DNA of 17,968 bases from an uncultured Gammaproteobacteria bacterium (GCA_905480305.1 CAJQPV010000067.1:1-17968); one strand, 5' to 3'. Shown: positions 5,834 through 13,084, counted from the stretch's first letter. The notes: generated by a model not told the origin, from the sequence alone. A program made the numbers and translations.

Positions 5834-8116
5834 ATGGCAGCAACGGCAAATGCAAACAGTGGAAGAGCCCTGGCGTTGGCAAGGCGCAAGGCAATGTCCA
5901 GCGGCGGCAAGGCCGCACTCGGCAACCGGTCTGGTGCAAACACAGCGCCTGCTCCGGCTGCTACCGCGGCGCCGGCGCCGAGTTCGCATACATCGGTACG
6001 TGGCGGTGCGGTAGCCAGTGCTGGTAGCAGCGCGCGCAAGGCTTCGCTGGAGCGTCGCCGTGCCATGTCGACCCACGGCAAGCAGGCTGTAAGCACGGCG
6101 GACCGCGTTCGCGGACCCGAGACCAGGCCTGGCGCCAGGCACGTGGCGGCTACTGCCAGGCCGGACACGCAGGCCAAGGAGGGGTGCGGTTGTGGCTGTG
6201 GTGGCAAAGGTGATTGTGGCGACCAGGCGTCGGTCACGCCCCCCGCTGCCGCGGTGGCTCGTCCACGCATCCGACGACCCGCGCGCCCGGCGACTGCCCA
6301 GAACCCGAGCAGGGCGGCCGCACTGGCTCGCCGCCGTGCCCAGTCGTCGCGCGGCAAGGCCGGCATCAGCAGTGCCGGCATGTCCGAGGCACAGACGGCG
6401 CGTGCCGCCAATCCGCAATTGTCGGGCCGTGAACTGGCCAGGGCCTTGCGTGAGCAACGCAGTCGTCGCGGTTCCAGCGGGCAGAAGAAGTCCGCGCCGA
6501 CCGGCCGTCGTCGCAAGGCGGCGGATGACAAGCCCGCTGCAGCAAAGGATGCGCCCTGGAAGGTCGGTGCCAGCGAGACCACTCATGGCCAGACGGTAAC
6601 CGGCACCATGGTCGGGCGCAGTCACGGTGTCACCGGTGACGAACCCAGCACCTGCCGGGGTGTTACCGGAACGGAATATCTCGGTGCGGACATCTTCCGT
6701 GATTTCTGCCAGAGCGATCCGGGCTCGGCGCCGCGCAAAGTTAGCGTCACCTCTACCTCGCATGGTAACGCCGTCAGTGGAAATCGCGTCGGTCGAGGTA
6801 AAAATGTAACCGGTAATGAATCGGGAACCTGCAAGCGTGTGACCGGAGTCGAGTACATCAGCGCTGATCAGTCGCAGGCTTACTGCGGCGAGTTTCTCGC
6901 CAAATCGCCGCGTAAAGTGACGCGTACCGAAACCCGCAAGGGTAAGGCCATGACTGGCAACAATGTCGGACGCTCGGAGAAGGTTACCGGTGACGAGCCG
7001 GGGATGAATCGCCAATTGACCGGTACGCAGTACACGCAGCCCGAGGATGTCGGTGCGGCACCAGCGAAAGTTGGTACCAGTGCCACACTGCGCGGTGGCA
7101 ATATTACCGGCACCATGGTTGGCCGCGGTCAGCGTATGACCGGCGATGAGCCGGGCAGTTGCCGCAACATCACCGGCAATGACTATGTCGGACAGGAGCA
7201 GTACAGCGAATTCTGCAGCACTGCGCCGGCTCCGACTGACCGCAAAGTCGGTGTGTCCGCGACCGGCAAGGGTTTGCCGGTGACCGGTACCATGACTGAC
7301 CGCGAGAGTAAGGTGACTGGAAATGAACCTGGCACCTGCAAAGCGGTTACCGGCACACCTTATGCCGGTGCCGATTCGTACGGAAATTTCTGCCCGGCCG
7401 ATGATGCAGCACAGGCGGGTATGCGCACCAGGCAGTCACGCGCTACACCGGGGATGCCAATGACCGGTATTCAGCCGGGCGTAGGTGGCAAGATGACCGG
7501 AGATCAAAAAGGCGTCTGCGAGCCGCTGACCGGGACTCCTTATGTCGGTGCCGACCAGTTCGCAGAGGCCTGTCCCGCGACACCGGCGGATAGTGCCAGC
7601 CCGGATTTTCCGCAGTCGCTGGAGCGTGCGCCCTGGCAACAGTTCAGTGTGTCAACGCCATCCGGGGGTGCGCAGGCTGCACTTGGATCCACCGGTGTTA
7701 CCGGCAACAGTTACGAACAGGGTCTTATTACCGGTCCGTTCGGTATGGCACCCGGTAAAGTCACCGGTACAGAAGAGGCACGTTTCGGTCACAAGGAACT
7801 TCAGGCCGCTGATATGCGTCCGCAAGCCACCGAAGAGGTAGAGGGGCGTGTCAAGTCGCGAATCTCGGGTGAAGGTCAGGATGCCGGTCTGAAGATCACC
7901 GGTGACGACTGGGATCGTGGCAAAAACGTTACCGGTACCGAGGGGACTTCGGCGAGGCGACGCAATCCTACTATGCGTGCTGCGCAGGCTGCCACCATGC
8001 CGGTCGATTCGAAGCGTAATAAAGACCTGACGATTCCGATGAGCAAGGTAACTGGCGGCAGCGGCAACACCGAACAGGGTTCACTGGTGACCTATTCAGG
8101 AGGTGCCCGCGGTTGA
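5834..8116 (+). CDS. csoS2: CsoS2, intrinsically disordered carboxysome assembly scaffold
   Basis: This 760-residue basic, low-complexity protein bridges RuBisCO and the shell. The N-terminal region (about 1-235) has four RuBisCO-binding repeats: RALALARRKAMSSGGKAA (11-28), RKASLERRRAMSTHGKQA (68-85), RAAALARRRAQSSRGKAG (160-177) and RELARALREQRSRRG (199-213). The middle region (about 242-580) has six roughly 50-residue M repeats with V/I-TG motifs and mostly paired cysteines; the third (about 360-405) lacks cysteines. The C-terminal region (about 600-760) has further TG repeats and ends SLVTYSGGARG, the shell-anchoring end. A Cys cluster GCGCGCGGKGDCG (117-129) sits between the second and third N repeats. 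I use ATG 5834 because GGGGAAG lies just upstream; an in-frame TTG at 5813 has no such support. Some CsoS2 genes make a short isoform by -1 frameshifting. Confidence 0.98.
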   Translation: MAATANANSGRALALARRKAMSSGGKAALGNRSGANTAPAPAATAAPAPSSHTSVRGGAVASAGSSARKASLERRRAMSTHGKQAVSTADRVRGPETRPGARHVAATARPDTQAKEGCGCGCGGKGDCGDQASVTPPAAAVARPRIRRPARPATAQNPSRAAALARRRAQSSRGKAGISSAGMSEAQTARAANPQLSGRELARALREQRSRRGSSGQKKSAPTGRRRKAADDKPAAAKDAPWKVGASETTHGQTVTGTMVGRSHGVTGDEPSTCRGVTGTEYLGADIFRDFCQSDPGSAPRKVSVTSTSHGNAVSGNRVGRGKNVTGNESGTCKRVTGVEYISADQSQAYCGEFLAKSPRKVTRTETRKGKAMTGNNVGRSEKVTGDEPGMNRQLTGTQYTQPEDVGAAPAKVGTSATLRGGNITGTMVGRGQRMTGDEPGSCRNITGNDYVGQEQYSEFCSTAPAPTDRKVGVSATGKGLPVTGTMTDRESKVTGNEPGTCKAVTGTPYAGADSYGNFCPADDAAQAGMRTRQSRATPGMPMTGIQPGVGGKMTGDQKGVCEPLTGTPYVGADQFAEACPATPADSASPDFPQSLERAPWQQFSVSTPSGGAQAALGSTGVTGNSYEQGLITGPFGMAPGKVTGTEEARFGHKELQAADMRPQATEEVEGRVKSRISGEGQDAGLKITGDDWDRGKNVTGTEGTSARRRNPTMRAAQAATMPVDSKRNKDLTIPMSKVTGGSGNTEQGSLVTYSGGARG

Positions 8117-8134
8117 TTCCGTGGACGAATCGTC

Positions 8135-9667
8135 ATGCTTAGCGCACGCAACAGGCATAACCGTCAGAAGTGGTCGAATCCGGCACCGGCACGGCTCGGT
8201 CGTCCGGGTGATCGCGCAGTTCGCTCGCCTGAGGTTGACAGCGTGCGGATCGCGAGTGCCAAACATGCAAGCATGCATCCTCTTGCCAACAACGGGGAAA
8301 ATGCACAGCTGTATGCGTACGAAAGCAGTGTCAAGGCGGCCTTCGATGCAATCGTGCCGACTCTGAAAGAGGTGTCAGCCCTGCAGCATGAAGCGGAATT
8401 CGAAAAACAGGCGCAGCAGTTGGCACGCGCCCGGCTTGGCTTCGAACTGCCGGCGGCGTTGCTGGACGACGCCTGGGTGACGCAACTTGATATGCGCAGT
8501 CTGTTCGCCTGGTGTCTGTTCGAGACCTATCGGCGTTTTTGTGACGACGTGGTTACGCACGACCCGCTCGGCGATAAAAATGATGACGCGTTTCAGCAGT
8601 TCCTGCAGGAATGTGGTTTCCATACGCTGGATGTGTCGCCCTGCGCGGACGGGCGTCTGGCGCATGTGATCCGTTACGTGCTGCGCCTGCCGCACAAGGC
8701 GGTGCGGCGCCGTTCCTATGCGGGTGCCTTGTTCGACATCGACGACAGCCTTGGCAAGTGGGTAGAAACCGAGCTGCTGCGTTTCCGCGAGGGCAGGCCG
8801 AATACCGCTGATGAACCGACACGCTATCTGAAGGTAGTCGTATATCACTACAGTTCGATCGATCCGCAGCACCAGGGCTGTGCGGCGCATGGTTCCGATA
8901 CCCGCAAGGCGGCAGAGGGTGGTCGCCAGCAGCTACTGGGTTTCCAGCAGGCGGTACAGAACACCCACTGCTGTGGCGCCTCGATCGAATGTCTGTTGAT
9001 CGGTATGGATACGGATACCGATGGCATACGCATTCATTTGCCGGGCGACAACGGCGATATCGACCTGGAAAACCCGATTGACAGCCTGGAGGTTTACGAC
9101 GCGACCGCGCGTATGAGTATCACCCGGGCGGAGGCGTGGATCGCGGCGCACATCGAAGAGAAGGGCGGCGCAAGCCTGGGGAACGGCATGGCGCGCTTTA
9201 TTAGCTACCTGCTGACCAATAACCTGTCGCAGGTCGAGTACGTGCGCAGCTACTACGGCGGGCACTACAGTGATATCGGCCATGCCGAGCGCTTCATCGG
9301 TGCCGGCATAGGCTTCGAGGAGGTGCAGTTGCGCAACCTGACCTTTTTCGCCTACCTCAACACCGTGGAAGAGGCCGCCAGGGACCTGGATGTAGGTATC
9401 AGTATTTTTACCGGCCTGAATGTTGCGCACGGCCTGCCGGTGCCGATCGTGGTGCGCTATGACTACCACGGCAACGTGCCGGGTGCGCGTGAACGTGCCG
9501 AACAGCACTGCCAGCGCGTATCGGCTGCTCTGCAGAGCCGTTACCGTGATTTGAGCGAGCGCGGATTGCTGCACACCCTGCAGGTGGTGCGCGATATTAA
9601 CGCCGCCGGGCGCATCGAGATTCTGGATTGTTCTGTGAAAATGGCTGCAGCGGCAGGAGCGCACTGA
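8135..9667 (+). CDS. csoSCA: CsoSCA, carboxysomal beta-carbonic anhydrase
   Basis: The 510-residue enzyme interconverts bicarbonate and CO2 inside the shell so that RuBisCO is supplied with CO2. The zinc ligands fit the family spacing: C170 in SPCADGR, H238 in VVYHYSS and C249 in HQGCAAHG. D172 and R174 form the Asp-Arg dyad of beta-carbonic anhydrases. The first 45 or so residues are basic and disordered-looking, like the RuBisCO-binding N-terminal peptide of other CsoSCA. The ATG at 8135 gives a full-family length and is 18 nt after csoS2, but it has no clear Shine-Dalgarno, so translation may be coupled to csoS2. The stop overlaps the csoS4A start (TGATGA). Confidence 0.98.
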   Translation: MLSARNRHNRQKWSNPAPARLGRPGDRAVRSPEVDSVRIASAKHASMHPLANNGENAQLYAYESSVKAAFDAIVPTLKEVSALQHEAEFEKQAQQLARARLGFELPAALLDDAWVTQLDMRSLFAWCLFETYRRFCDDVVTHDPLGDKNDDAFQQFLQECGFHTLDVSPCADGRLAHVIRYVLRLPHKAVRRRSYAGALFDIDDSLGKWVETELLRFREGRPNTADEPTRYLKVVVYHYSSIDPQHQGCAAHGSDTRKAAEGGRQQLLGFQQAVQNTHCCGASIECLLIGMDTDTDGIRIHLPGDNGDIDLENPIDSLEVYDATARMSITRAEAWIAAHIEEKGGASLGNGMARFISYLLTNNLSQVEYVRSYYGGHYSDIGHAERFIGAGIGFEEVQLRNLTFFAYLNTVEEAARDLDVGISIFTGLNVAHGLPVPIVVRYDYHGNVPGARERAEQHCQRVSAALQSRYRDLSERGLLHTLQVVRDINAAGRIEILDCSVKMAAAAGAH

Positions 9668-9924
9668 TGAGAATCTGTCAGGTTGAAAAGCCACTGGTTG
9701 CAACCAACCGCATACCGGGACTGCAGCACCGCCACATGCAAGTGGTGCGCGACGGCAGTGCGTTGCTGGTAGCTGTCGACGCTGTCGGCTGCATTCCCGG
9801 CGACTGGGTGATCTGTGTGGGCAGTTCCGCTGCGCGCGAAGCCGCCGGCAGCAAGGAGTACCCGAGCGATCTGACTATCGTCGGCATTATTGATCACTGG
9901 GAGCCCGAAGAGGAACAAGGCTGA
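9667..9924 (+). CDS. csoS4A: CsoS4A, pentameric shell vertex protein (BMC-P)
   Basis: The 85-residue EutN/CcmL-fold protein begins MRICQVEKPLVATNRIPGLQ and contains AVDAVGCIPGDWVICVGSS, where the pentamer pore loop lies, and ends with LTIVGIIDHWE. Pentamers of CsoS4A close the vertices of the icosahedral shell and limit leakage. Start and stop overlap the neighbouring genes by one base on each side (TGATGA at 9665-9670, TGATG at 9922-9926), which points to translational coupling and low, matched expression. Confidence 0.96.
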   Translation: MRICQVEKPLVATNRIPGLQHRHMQVVRDGSALLVAVDAVGCIPGDWVICVGSSAAREAAGSKEYPSDLTIVGIIDHWEPEEEQG

Positions 9925-10217
9925 TGGATATTCTGCAGGTCGAATCAGCGCTGGTATGTACGCGCCGCATCGACGGCTTGAAGCAGACCAGTCTACGTGT
10001 GTTACGCGATGCGGTCGGTCGCCGACATGTTGCAGTAGACCCGGTCGGTGCACGGCCAGGGAACTGGGTATTTACTTTGAGTGGTTCGGCCGCGCGTTAT
10101 GCGATGGGTGATTACGGTGTTCTCACCGACCTGACTATCGGCGGCATTATTGATTACTGGGAGACTGGCAAGAATCAGCCAACCGGTACAGAGGCAAGAA
10201 GTAGTAACTCTTTTTAA
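9924..10217 (+). CDS. csoS4B: CsoS4B, pentameric shell vertex protein (BMC-P)
   Basis: The 97-residue paralogue of CsoS4A starts MDILQVESALVCTRRIDGLK, carries AVDPVGARPGNWVFTLSGSAAR and has LTIGGIIDYWE near the end, then a 14-residue polar tail. It forms vertex pentamers. It is coupled to csoS4A by a one-base overlap. The 48-nt gap to the first csoS1 gene has a fresh Shine-Dalgarno, consistent with a change to high expression. Confidence 0.96.
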   Translation: MDILQVESALVCTRRIDGLKQTSLRVLRDAVGRRHVAVDPVGARPGNWVFTLSGSAARYAMGDYGVLTDLTIGGIIDYWETGKNQPTGTEARSSNSF

Positions 10218-10265
10218 CGATTTTTTGAGTAACACTGGCGTATTAACAATACAGGAGACAGTAAG

Positions 10266-10580
10266 ATGGCAAGCGATAACTATGGTATAGCTCTGGGTAT
10301 GATCGAAACCCGTGGACTGGTGCCGGCGATTGAAGCGGCAGATGCGATGACCAAGGCAGCAGAGGTTCGTCTGATAGGCCGCGAGTTTGTCGGTGGTGGT
10401 TACGTAACCGTTCTGGTTCGTGGTGAGACCGGCGCCGTCAATGCCGCGGTGCGTGCTGGCGCGGATGCATGTGAACGCGTTGGTGACGGACTGGTTGCGG
10501 CACATATCATTGCCCGTCCTCACCGTGAGGTGGAGCCGGTACTGCCCACAGGTGGTGCCGATTCTGCAGCCGCTGCCTGA
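10266..10580 (+). CDS. csoS1: CsoS1 hexameric shell protein (BMC-H), copy 1
   Basis: The 104-residue BMC-H protein makes the flat hexamers of the carboxysome facets. It has the canonical CsoS1 wording GIALGMIETRGLVPAIEAAD, then the pore-region FVGGGYVTVLVRG and AHIIARPHREVEPVL. ACAGGAGACAGTAAG precedes the ATG. The C-terminal tail PTGGADSAAAA differs from that of copy 2. A strong hairpin straddles its stop codon. Confidence 0.98.
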   Translation: MASDNYGIALGMIETRGLVPAIEAADAMTKAAEVRLIGREFVGGGYVTVLVRGETGAVNAAVRAGADACERVGDGLVAAHIIARPHREVEPVLPTGGADSAAAA

Positions 10581-10590
10581 TCGCAGCGGC
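10569..10590 (+). promoter_or_regulatory. Stem-loop spanning the stop codon of csoS1 copy 1
   Basis: A perfect 8-bp stem GCCGCTGC-ctgatc-GCAGCGGC has the TGA stop (10578-10580) in its loop and no T-tract behind it. Like the hairpin after cbbS, it may protect or process the mRNA between a highly expressed gene and the next one. Confidence 0.5.
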
Positions 10591-10628
10591 CTTGCAACTA
10601 ACTGAACTGATAGCAGGAGATAGAGACC

Positions 10629-10943
10629 ATGGCCAACGAAAAGTATGGTATTGCACTGGGCATGATAGAGACACGCGGATTGGTGCCGGCCATTGAGGCG
10701 GCGGATGCGATGACCAAGGCTGCGGAGGTACGGCTGATCGGACGCGAGTTCGTGGGAGGTGGCTATGTCACCATCCTCGTGCGCGGCGAAACCGGCGCTG
10801 TCAATGCGGCTGTGCGTGCCGGCGCGGATGCTTGTGAGCGAGTTGGCGATGGGCTGGTGGCGGCGCATATCATTGCCCGTCCTCATCTCGAAGTGGAGGC
10901 TGTGCTCAGCGATGCAAACGGCAATCGTCCGTCACGTAGTTGA
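10629..10943 (+). CDS. csoS1: CsoS1 hexameric shell protein (BMC-H), copy 2
   Basis: The 104-residue paralogue is nearly identical to copy 1 through the BMC core (for example FVGGGYVTILVRG against FVGGGYVTVLVRG) and diverges only at the N-terminus and in the tail (LSDANGNRPSRS). The nucleotide sequences differ at many third positions, so the duplication is old and the protein is under strong purifying selection. GCAGGAGATAGAG provides the ribosome site. It co-assembles into the shell facets. Confidence 0.98.
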   Translation: MANEKYGIALGMIETRGLVPAIEAADAMTKAAEVRLIGREFVGGGYVTILVRGETGAVNAAVRAGADACERVGDGLVAAHIIARPHLEVEAVLSDANGNRPSRS

Positions 10944-10973
10944 ATGTACAGTCTGATTGATTGACATGTCGTC

Positions 10974-11435
10974 ATGCTGCCTGTAAACGTTGATCAGCGC
11001 GTTCTCGGTTACCTCGGCAGGGCTTTGAGTCTGGAGCTCTCCGCGGTGCAGCTCTACAGCACCCAGGCAAAACTTGTTGAAGCCTGGGGGCTGGCCGAGG
11101 TGGCCGGGAAGCTAAGCGCCGAAGCAGGCGAGGAACTGGCGCACGCCGAACGTATCATCAGTCGCATGCTCGCGCTTGGTGTTGCACCGAATGCATCACA
11201 GTTGAGACCGGTGCATTTGGGGCGTAACCTGCAGGAATTATTGCAGGCAAACCATGCATTCGAATCCGAAGTGGTACGCTTGTATGAGGGCGCAGCGAGA
11301 CATAGTGCCAGCGTTGGTGACCATGACAGCAGGCTGTTTTTCGAAGCCCTTTATGCCGAGGAAAAAAAGCATGCACGGCATATGCAGGATTGGTTGCGAG
11401 AGTTACAAGATGTCGATACCGCAGTTTCCACTTGA
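10974..11435 (+). CDS. Bacterioferritin-like diiron protein of the carboxysome locus
   Basis: The 153-residue four-helix protein has every ferroxidase ligand of E. coli bacterioferritin at a constant +3 offset: E21, E54, H57, E97, E130 and H133. The residue at the heme-methionine position is Leu (L55), so axial heme binding as in classic Bfr is not expected. Bacterioferritin-like genes recur after csoS1 in proteobacterial cso operons; their role is not settled (iron or redox buffering near RuBisCO is suggested). An in-frame stop at 10962-10964 fixes the ATG at 10974 as the first usable start. It has no strong Shine-Dalgarno and is 30 nt behind csoS1. Confidence 0.9.
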   Translation: MLPVNVDQRVLGYLGRALSLELSAVQLYSTQAKLVEAWGLAEVAGKLSAEAGEELAHAERIISRMLALGVAPNASQLRPVHLGRNLQELLQANHAFESEVVRLYEGAARHSASVGDHDSRLFFEALYAEEKKHARHMQDWLRELQDVDTAVST

Positions 11436-11461
11436 ACATTGGTCAGCTTAGGAGAATAGCA

Positions 11462-11722
11462 ATGAGTCAACAGTGGCAAGAACGTGCCCGGCCCGAGCGA
11501 TTGGAACGGCGTTACCAGTTTGTGGATTACGCCAGTTTACGTGATTTTCTGGAACGGGCAGCAGAGCTGTCGGAGCGTGAGGGTTTGTATCCTGATATGG
11601 GGTTTGGCAAAGATTACGTCAACATGACGATTCATGGCGACGATGATGACAATACGCTTGGGGATCAGCAGCGTCGCCTGGCGCAGAAGCTGGATGCCCT
11701 CGCTATGCAAGAAGCCGGCTGA
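11462..11722 (+). CDS. acRAF: acRAF, pterin-dehydratase-like RuBisCO assembly factor
   Basis: The 86-residue protein has the pterin-4a-carbinolamine dehydratase fold signature (RRYQFVDYASLRDFLERAAE, then LYPDMGFGKDYVNMTIHGDD). The catalytic His-His-Pro of true dehydratases is replaced by LYPD, which fits the pseudoenzyme acRAF rather than a pterin enzyme. acRAF proteins of alpha-carboxysome operons help RuBisCO assembly. TAGGAGAATAGCA gives a good ribosome site. It sits between the bacterioferritin-like gene and mcdA, the standard order. Confidence 0.93.
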   Translation: MSQQWQERARPERLERRYQFVDYASLRDFLERAAELSEREGLYPDMGFGKDYVNMTIHGDDDDNTLGDQQRRLAQKLDALAMQEAG

Positions 11723-11732
11723 GGTTGATGTA

Positions 11733-12359
11733 ATGCCCGTCATTGCTTTGGTGGGCAACAAGGGCGGTGCTGGCAAAACCACGCTGGCTGTTAACCTTGC
11801 AGCAGGCCTGGCGCGACACCACAGTGTGGCGGTGATTGACGCTGATCCACAGGGTTCGGCACTGCAGTGGCGTGCGATTTCTGACGATGCATCGGCGCCG
11901 CCTGTTGCTGTGGCTGAGGCAGACCTGCAACGCCAGGCGATTACACTTTTGCAGGATTATCATTGCGTGGTGATCGACTGTCCTCCCTCCGTGCACGCAC
12001 CCCAGACCGGCGCGGTGCTGGGCTTTGGGGACCTGGCCCTGATCCCCGTGCAGCCCTCACCCATGGATTTATGGGCAAGTGTGCACATTGAACAGTCGGT
12101 TGAGGAAGCACATAAACTCAACCCATCACTGCGGACACTGCTGGTTATCAACCAGCTGGAGCCGCGCACCACACTTTCGCGTCTCGTCCGTGACGCGCTG
12201 TCAGAGATTGCCTTTCCGGTGGCAGCTACCGCAGTAAGGCGTCGTGTCGTCTATCGCAACAGCGCACTGCAAGGCAAGAGCGTATTTGACATGGGGCGCC
12301 GTGGTGCGGATGCCGCGGCAGAGATCGATCAATTGATCCAGGAGGTTACGACAACATGA
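11733..12359 (+). CDS. mcdA: McdA, ParA-type carboxysome-positioning ATPase
   Basis: The 208-residue protein opens with the deviant Walker A GNKGGAGKTTLA (signature Lys K10, P-loop K15), then Walker A' VIDADPQGSA (D36, D38) and Walker B VVIDCPP (D82). McdA binds nucleoid DNA in the ATP form, and McdB on carboxysomes stimulates hydrolysis, so carboxysomes spread along the nucleoid. The start is ATG 11733, placing MPVIALVG directly before the P-loop; upstream in-frame starts would run through acRAF. It is 10 nt behind acRAF and overlaps mcdB by 4 nt (ATGA). Confidence 0.95.
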   Translation: MPVIALVGNKGGAGKTTLAVNLAAGLARHHSVAVIDADPQGSALQWRAISDDASAPPVAVAEADLQRQAITLLQDYHCVVIDCPPSVHAPQTGAVLGFGDLALIPVQPSPMDLWASVHIEQSVEEAHKLNPSLRTLLVINQLEPRTTLSRLVRDALSEIAFPVAATAVRRRVVYRNSALQGKSVFDMGRRGADAAAEIDQLIQEVTTT

Positions 12360-12595
12360 GCACTACAGACAAAACCCGACAGCAGCTGGTGGATTCTATG
12401 CGCAAAACCAAGACCGCCGCGGCCAGCAAAACGGCGGGCAGGAGCAAGGCGCCGCGGCCGGCGAGTCGAACCGTGAAGAGTGCGAAAAAAACAGCAGCGA
12501 CCGCGGCGGGAAAACCTTCCGCTAAAGTTGCAGGAGTATCACCTGCGGGAACGCAGGATTCGTACCAGATGGGTGGCCGGGTGTGGCCGGATTGA
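12356..12595 (+). CDS. mcdB: McdB, carboxysome-positioning adaptor (alpha type)
   Basis: The 79-residue, Lys/Ala/Thr-rich, probably disordered protein ends GGRVWPD. The C-terminal RVWPD with its single Trp is the hallmark of alpha-McdB, where that Trp is needed for condensate formation and carboxysome association. The overlap with mcdA and GGAGGTTACGACAAC before the ATG show co-translation of the pair. At 79 residues it is small. It is not recognisable from general similarity because of low complexity; location and the C-terminal motif carry the call. Confidence 0.9.
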   Translation: MSTTDKTRQQLVDSMRKTKTAAASKTAGRSKAPRPASRTVKSAKKTAATAAGKPSAKVAGVSPAGTQDSYQMGGRVWPD

Positions 12596-12767
12596 ACCAC
12601 TGGGTACATATAATAAACTATCTTAAATATAAAAAAGTCGATTAGAATAAATGGCTTTATATGAACATAATCAAGCTGTAGCTGATTCAGGCATTGCTGG
12701 AAGACCAGCGCTTCACCAGCCTGATCAGGACAGTGGTATGTGTATTTCTCGACCCTGCTGAGCGGAG
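12596..12767 (+). promoter_or_regulatory. AT-rich region with a third copy of the cso motif, ahead of the PII-like remnant
   Basis: After mcdB the sequence turns AT-rich (12601-12660) and carries GTCGATTAGAATAA (12637-12650) preceded by an A6 run. This is the csoS1D/cbbL motif ATCGATTGGAA with two changes. Reading on, no intact gene is found before the PII-like remnant; a 35-codon ORF from ATG 12651 has no recognisable content. The block looks like a separate, formerly regulated promoter for the PII-like gene. Confidence 0.42.
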
Positions 12768-13084
12768 TTGCAGGCCGGGTTAAAAAAGCGTACGGATACA
12801 CTTGAGGACACTCCGGCCGAGACAGTTTGTCGCCGGGGTGCCAGTGGTTACACGATCGTTCAGGCGCGAGGTGCCGGCGCCAGCGGTGAAGTTTCGGCTG
12901 AGCTGGATGTGATACCAGTATAAAATTCCACGTGATTGTCCCCGCGGGCCGCATGTTCGGTATGCTCGACGATCGGGAGGACCTGTTGCGGGCAGGGGAG
13001 CATATTACTGCTTTCGTTTCGGATGTAGCTGTTCCGGGACCGGAAAAATTTGTGAAACCCCTGGTCGCGTCTGAAACGCAGTGA
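12768..13084 (+). pseudogene. Frameshifted PII-like (GlnB-fold) regulator, CPII-type
   Basis: Two adjoining frames together spell a PII-like protein of about 100 residues. The first (12768-12923) gives LEDTPAETVCRRGASGYTIV then QARGAGASG, matching the PII pattern A-LEDtL...LGA-GYTI...RG-G-.G at the T-loop entrance. It hits TAA at 12921. The second, one base back (about 12923-13084), gives KFHVIVP, then HITAFVSDVAVPGPEKFV, the PII C-terminal strand, and ends in TGA at 13082. The N-terminal strand is also shortened (LKKRTD before LEDT), and an in-frame TGA (12759) lies just upstream, so decay rather than one sequencing slip is likely. Carboxysome-associated PII proteins (CPII) bind adenine nucleotides and sense bicarbonate status, usually beside a bicarbonate transporter, as here. 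Confidence 0.6.

Noticed and set aside
5573..7015. 480-codon minus-strand ORF across csoS2
   Set aside because: It is a frame shadow of GC-rich repetitive csoS2. The Arg/Ala/Thr-rich product has no domain.
5834..8116. CRISPR or tandem DNA repeat array in csoS2
   Set aside because: The periodicity of about 150 bp is at protein level (M repeats with TG motifs). The DNA units are diverged and coding, with no spacers.
11462..11722. Active pterin-4a-carbinolamine dehydratase
   Set aside because: The catalytic His-His-Pro motif is replaced, and the operon position is that of acRAF, so an enzyme role is unlikely.
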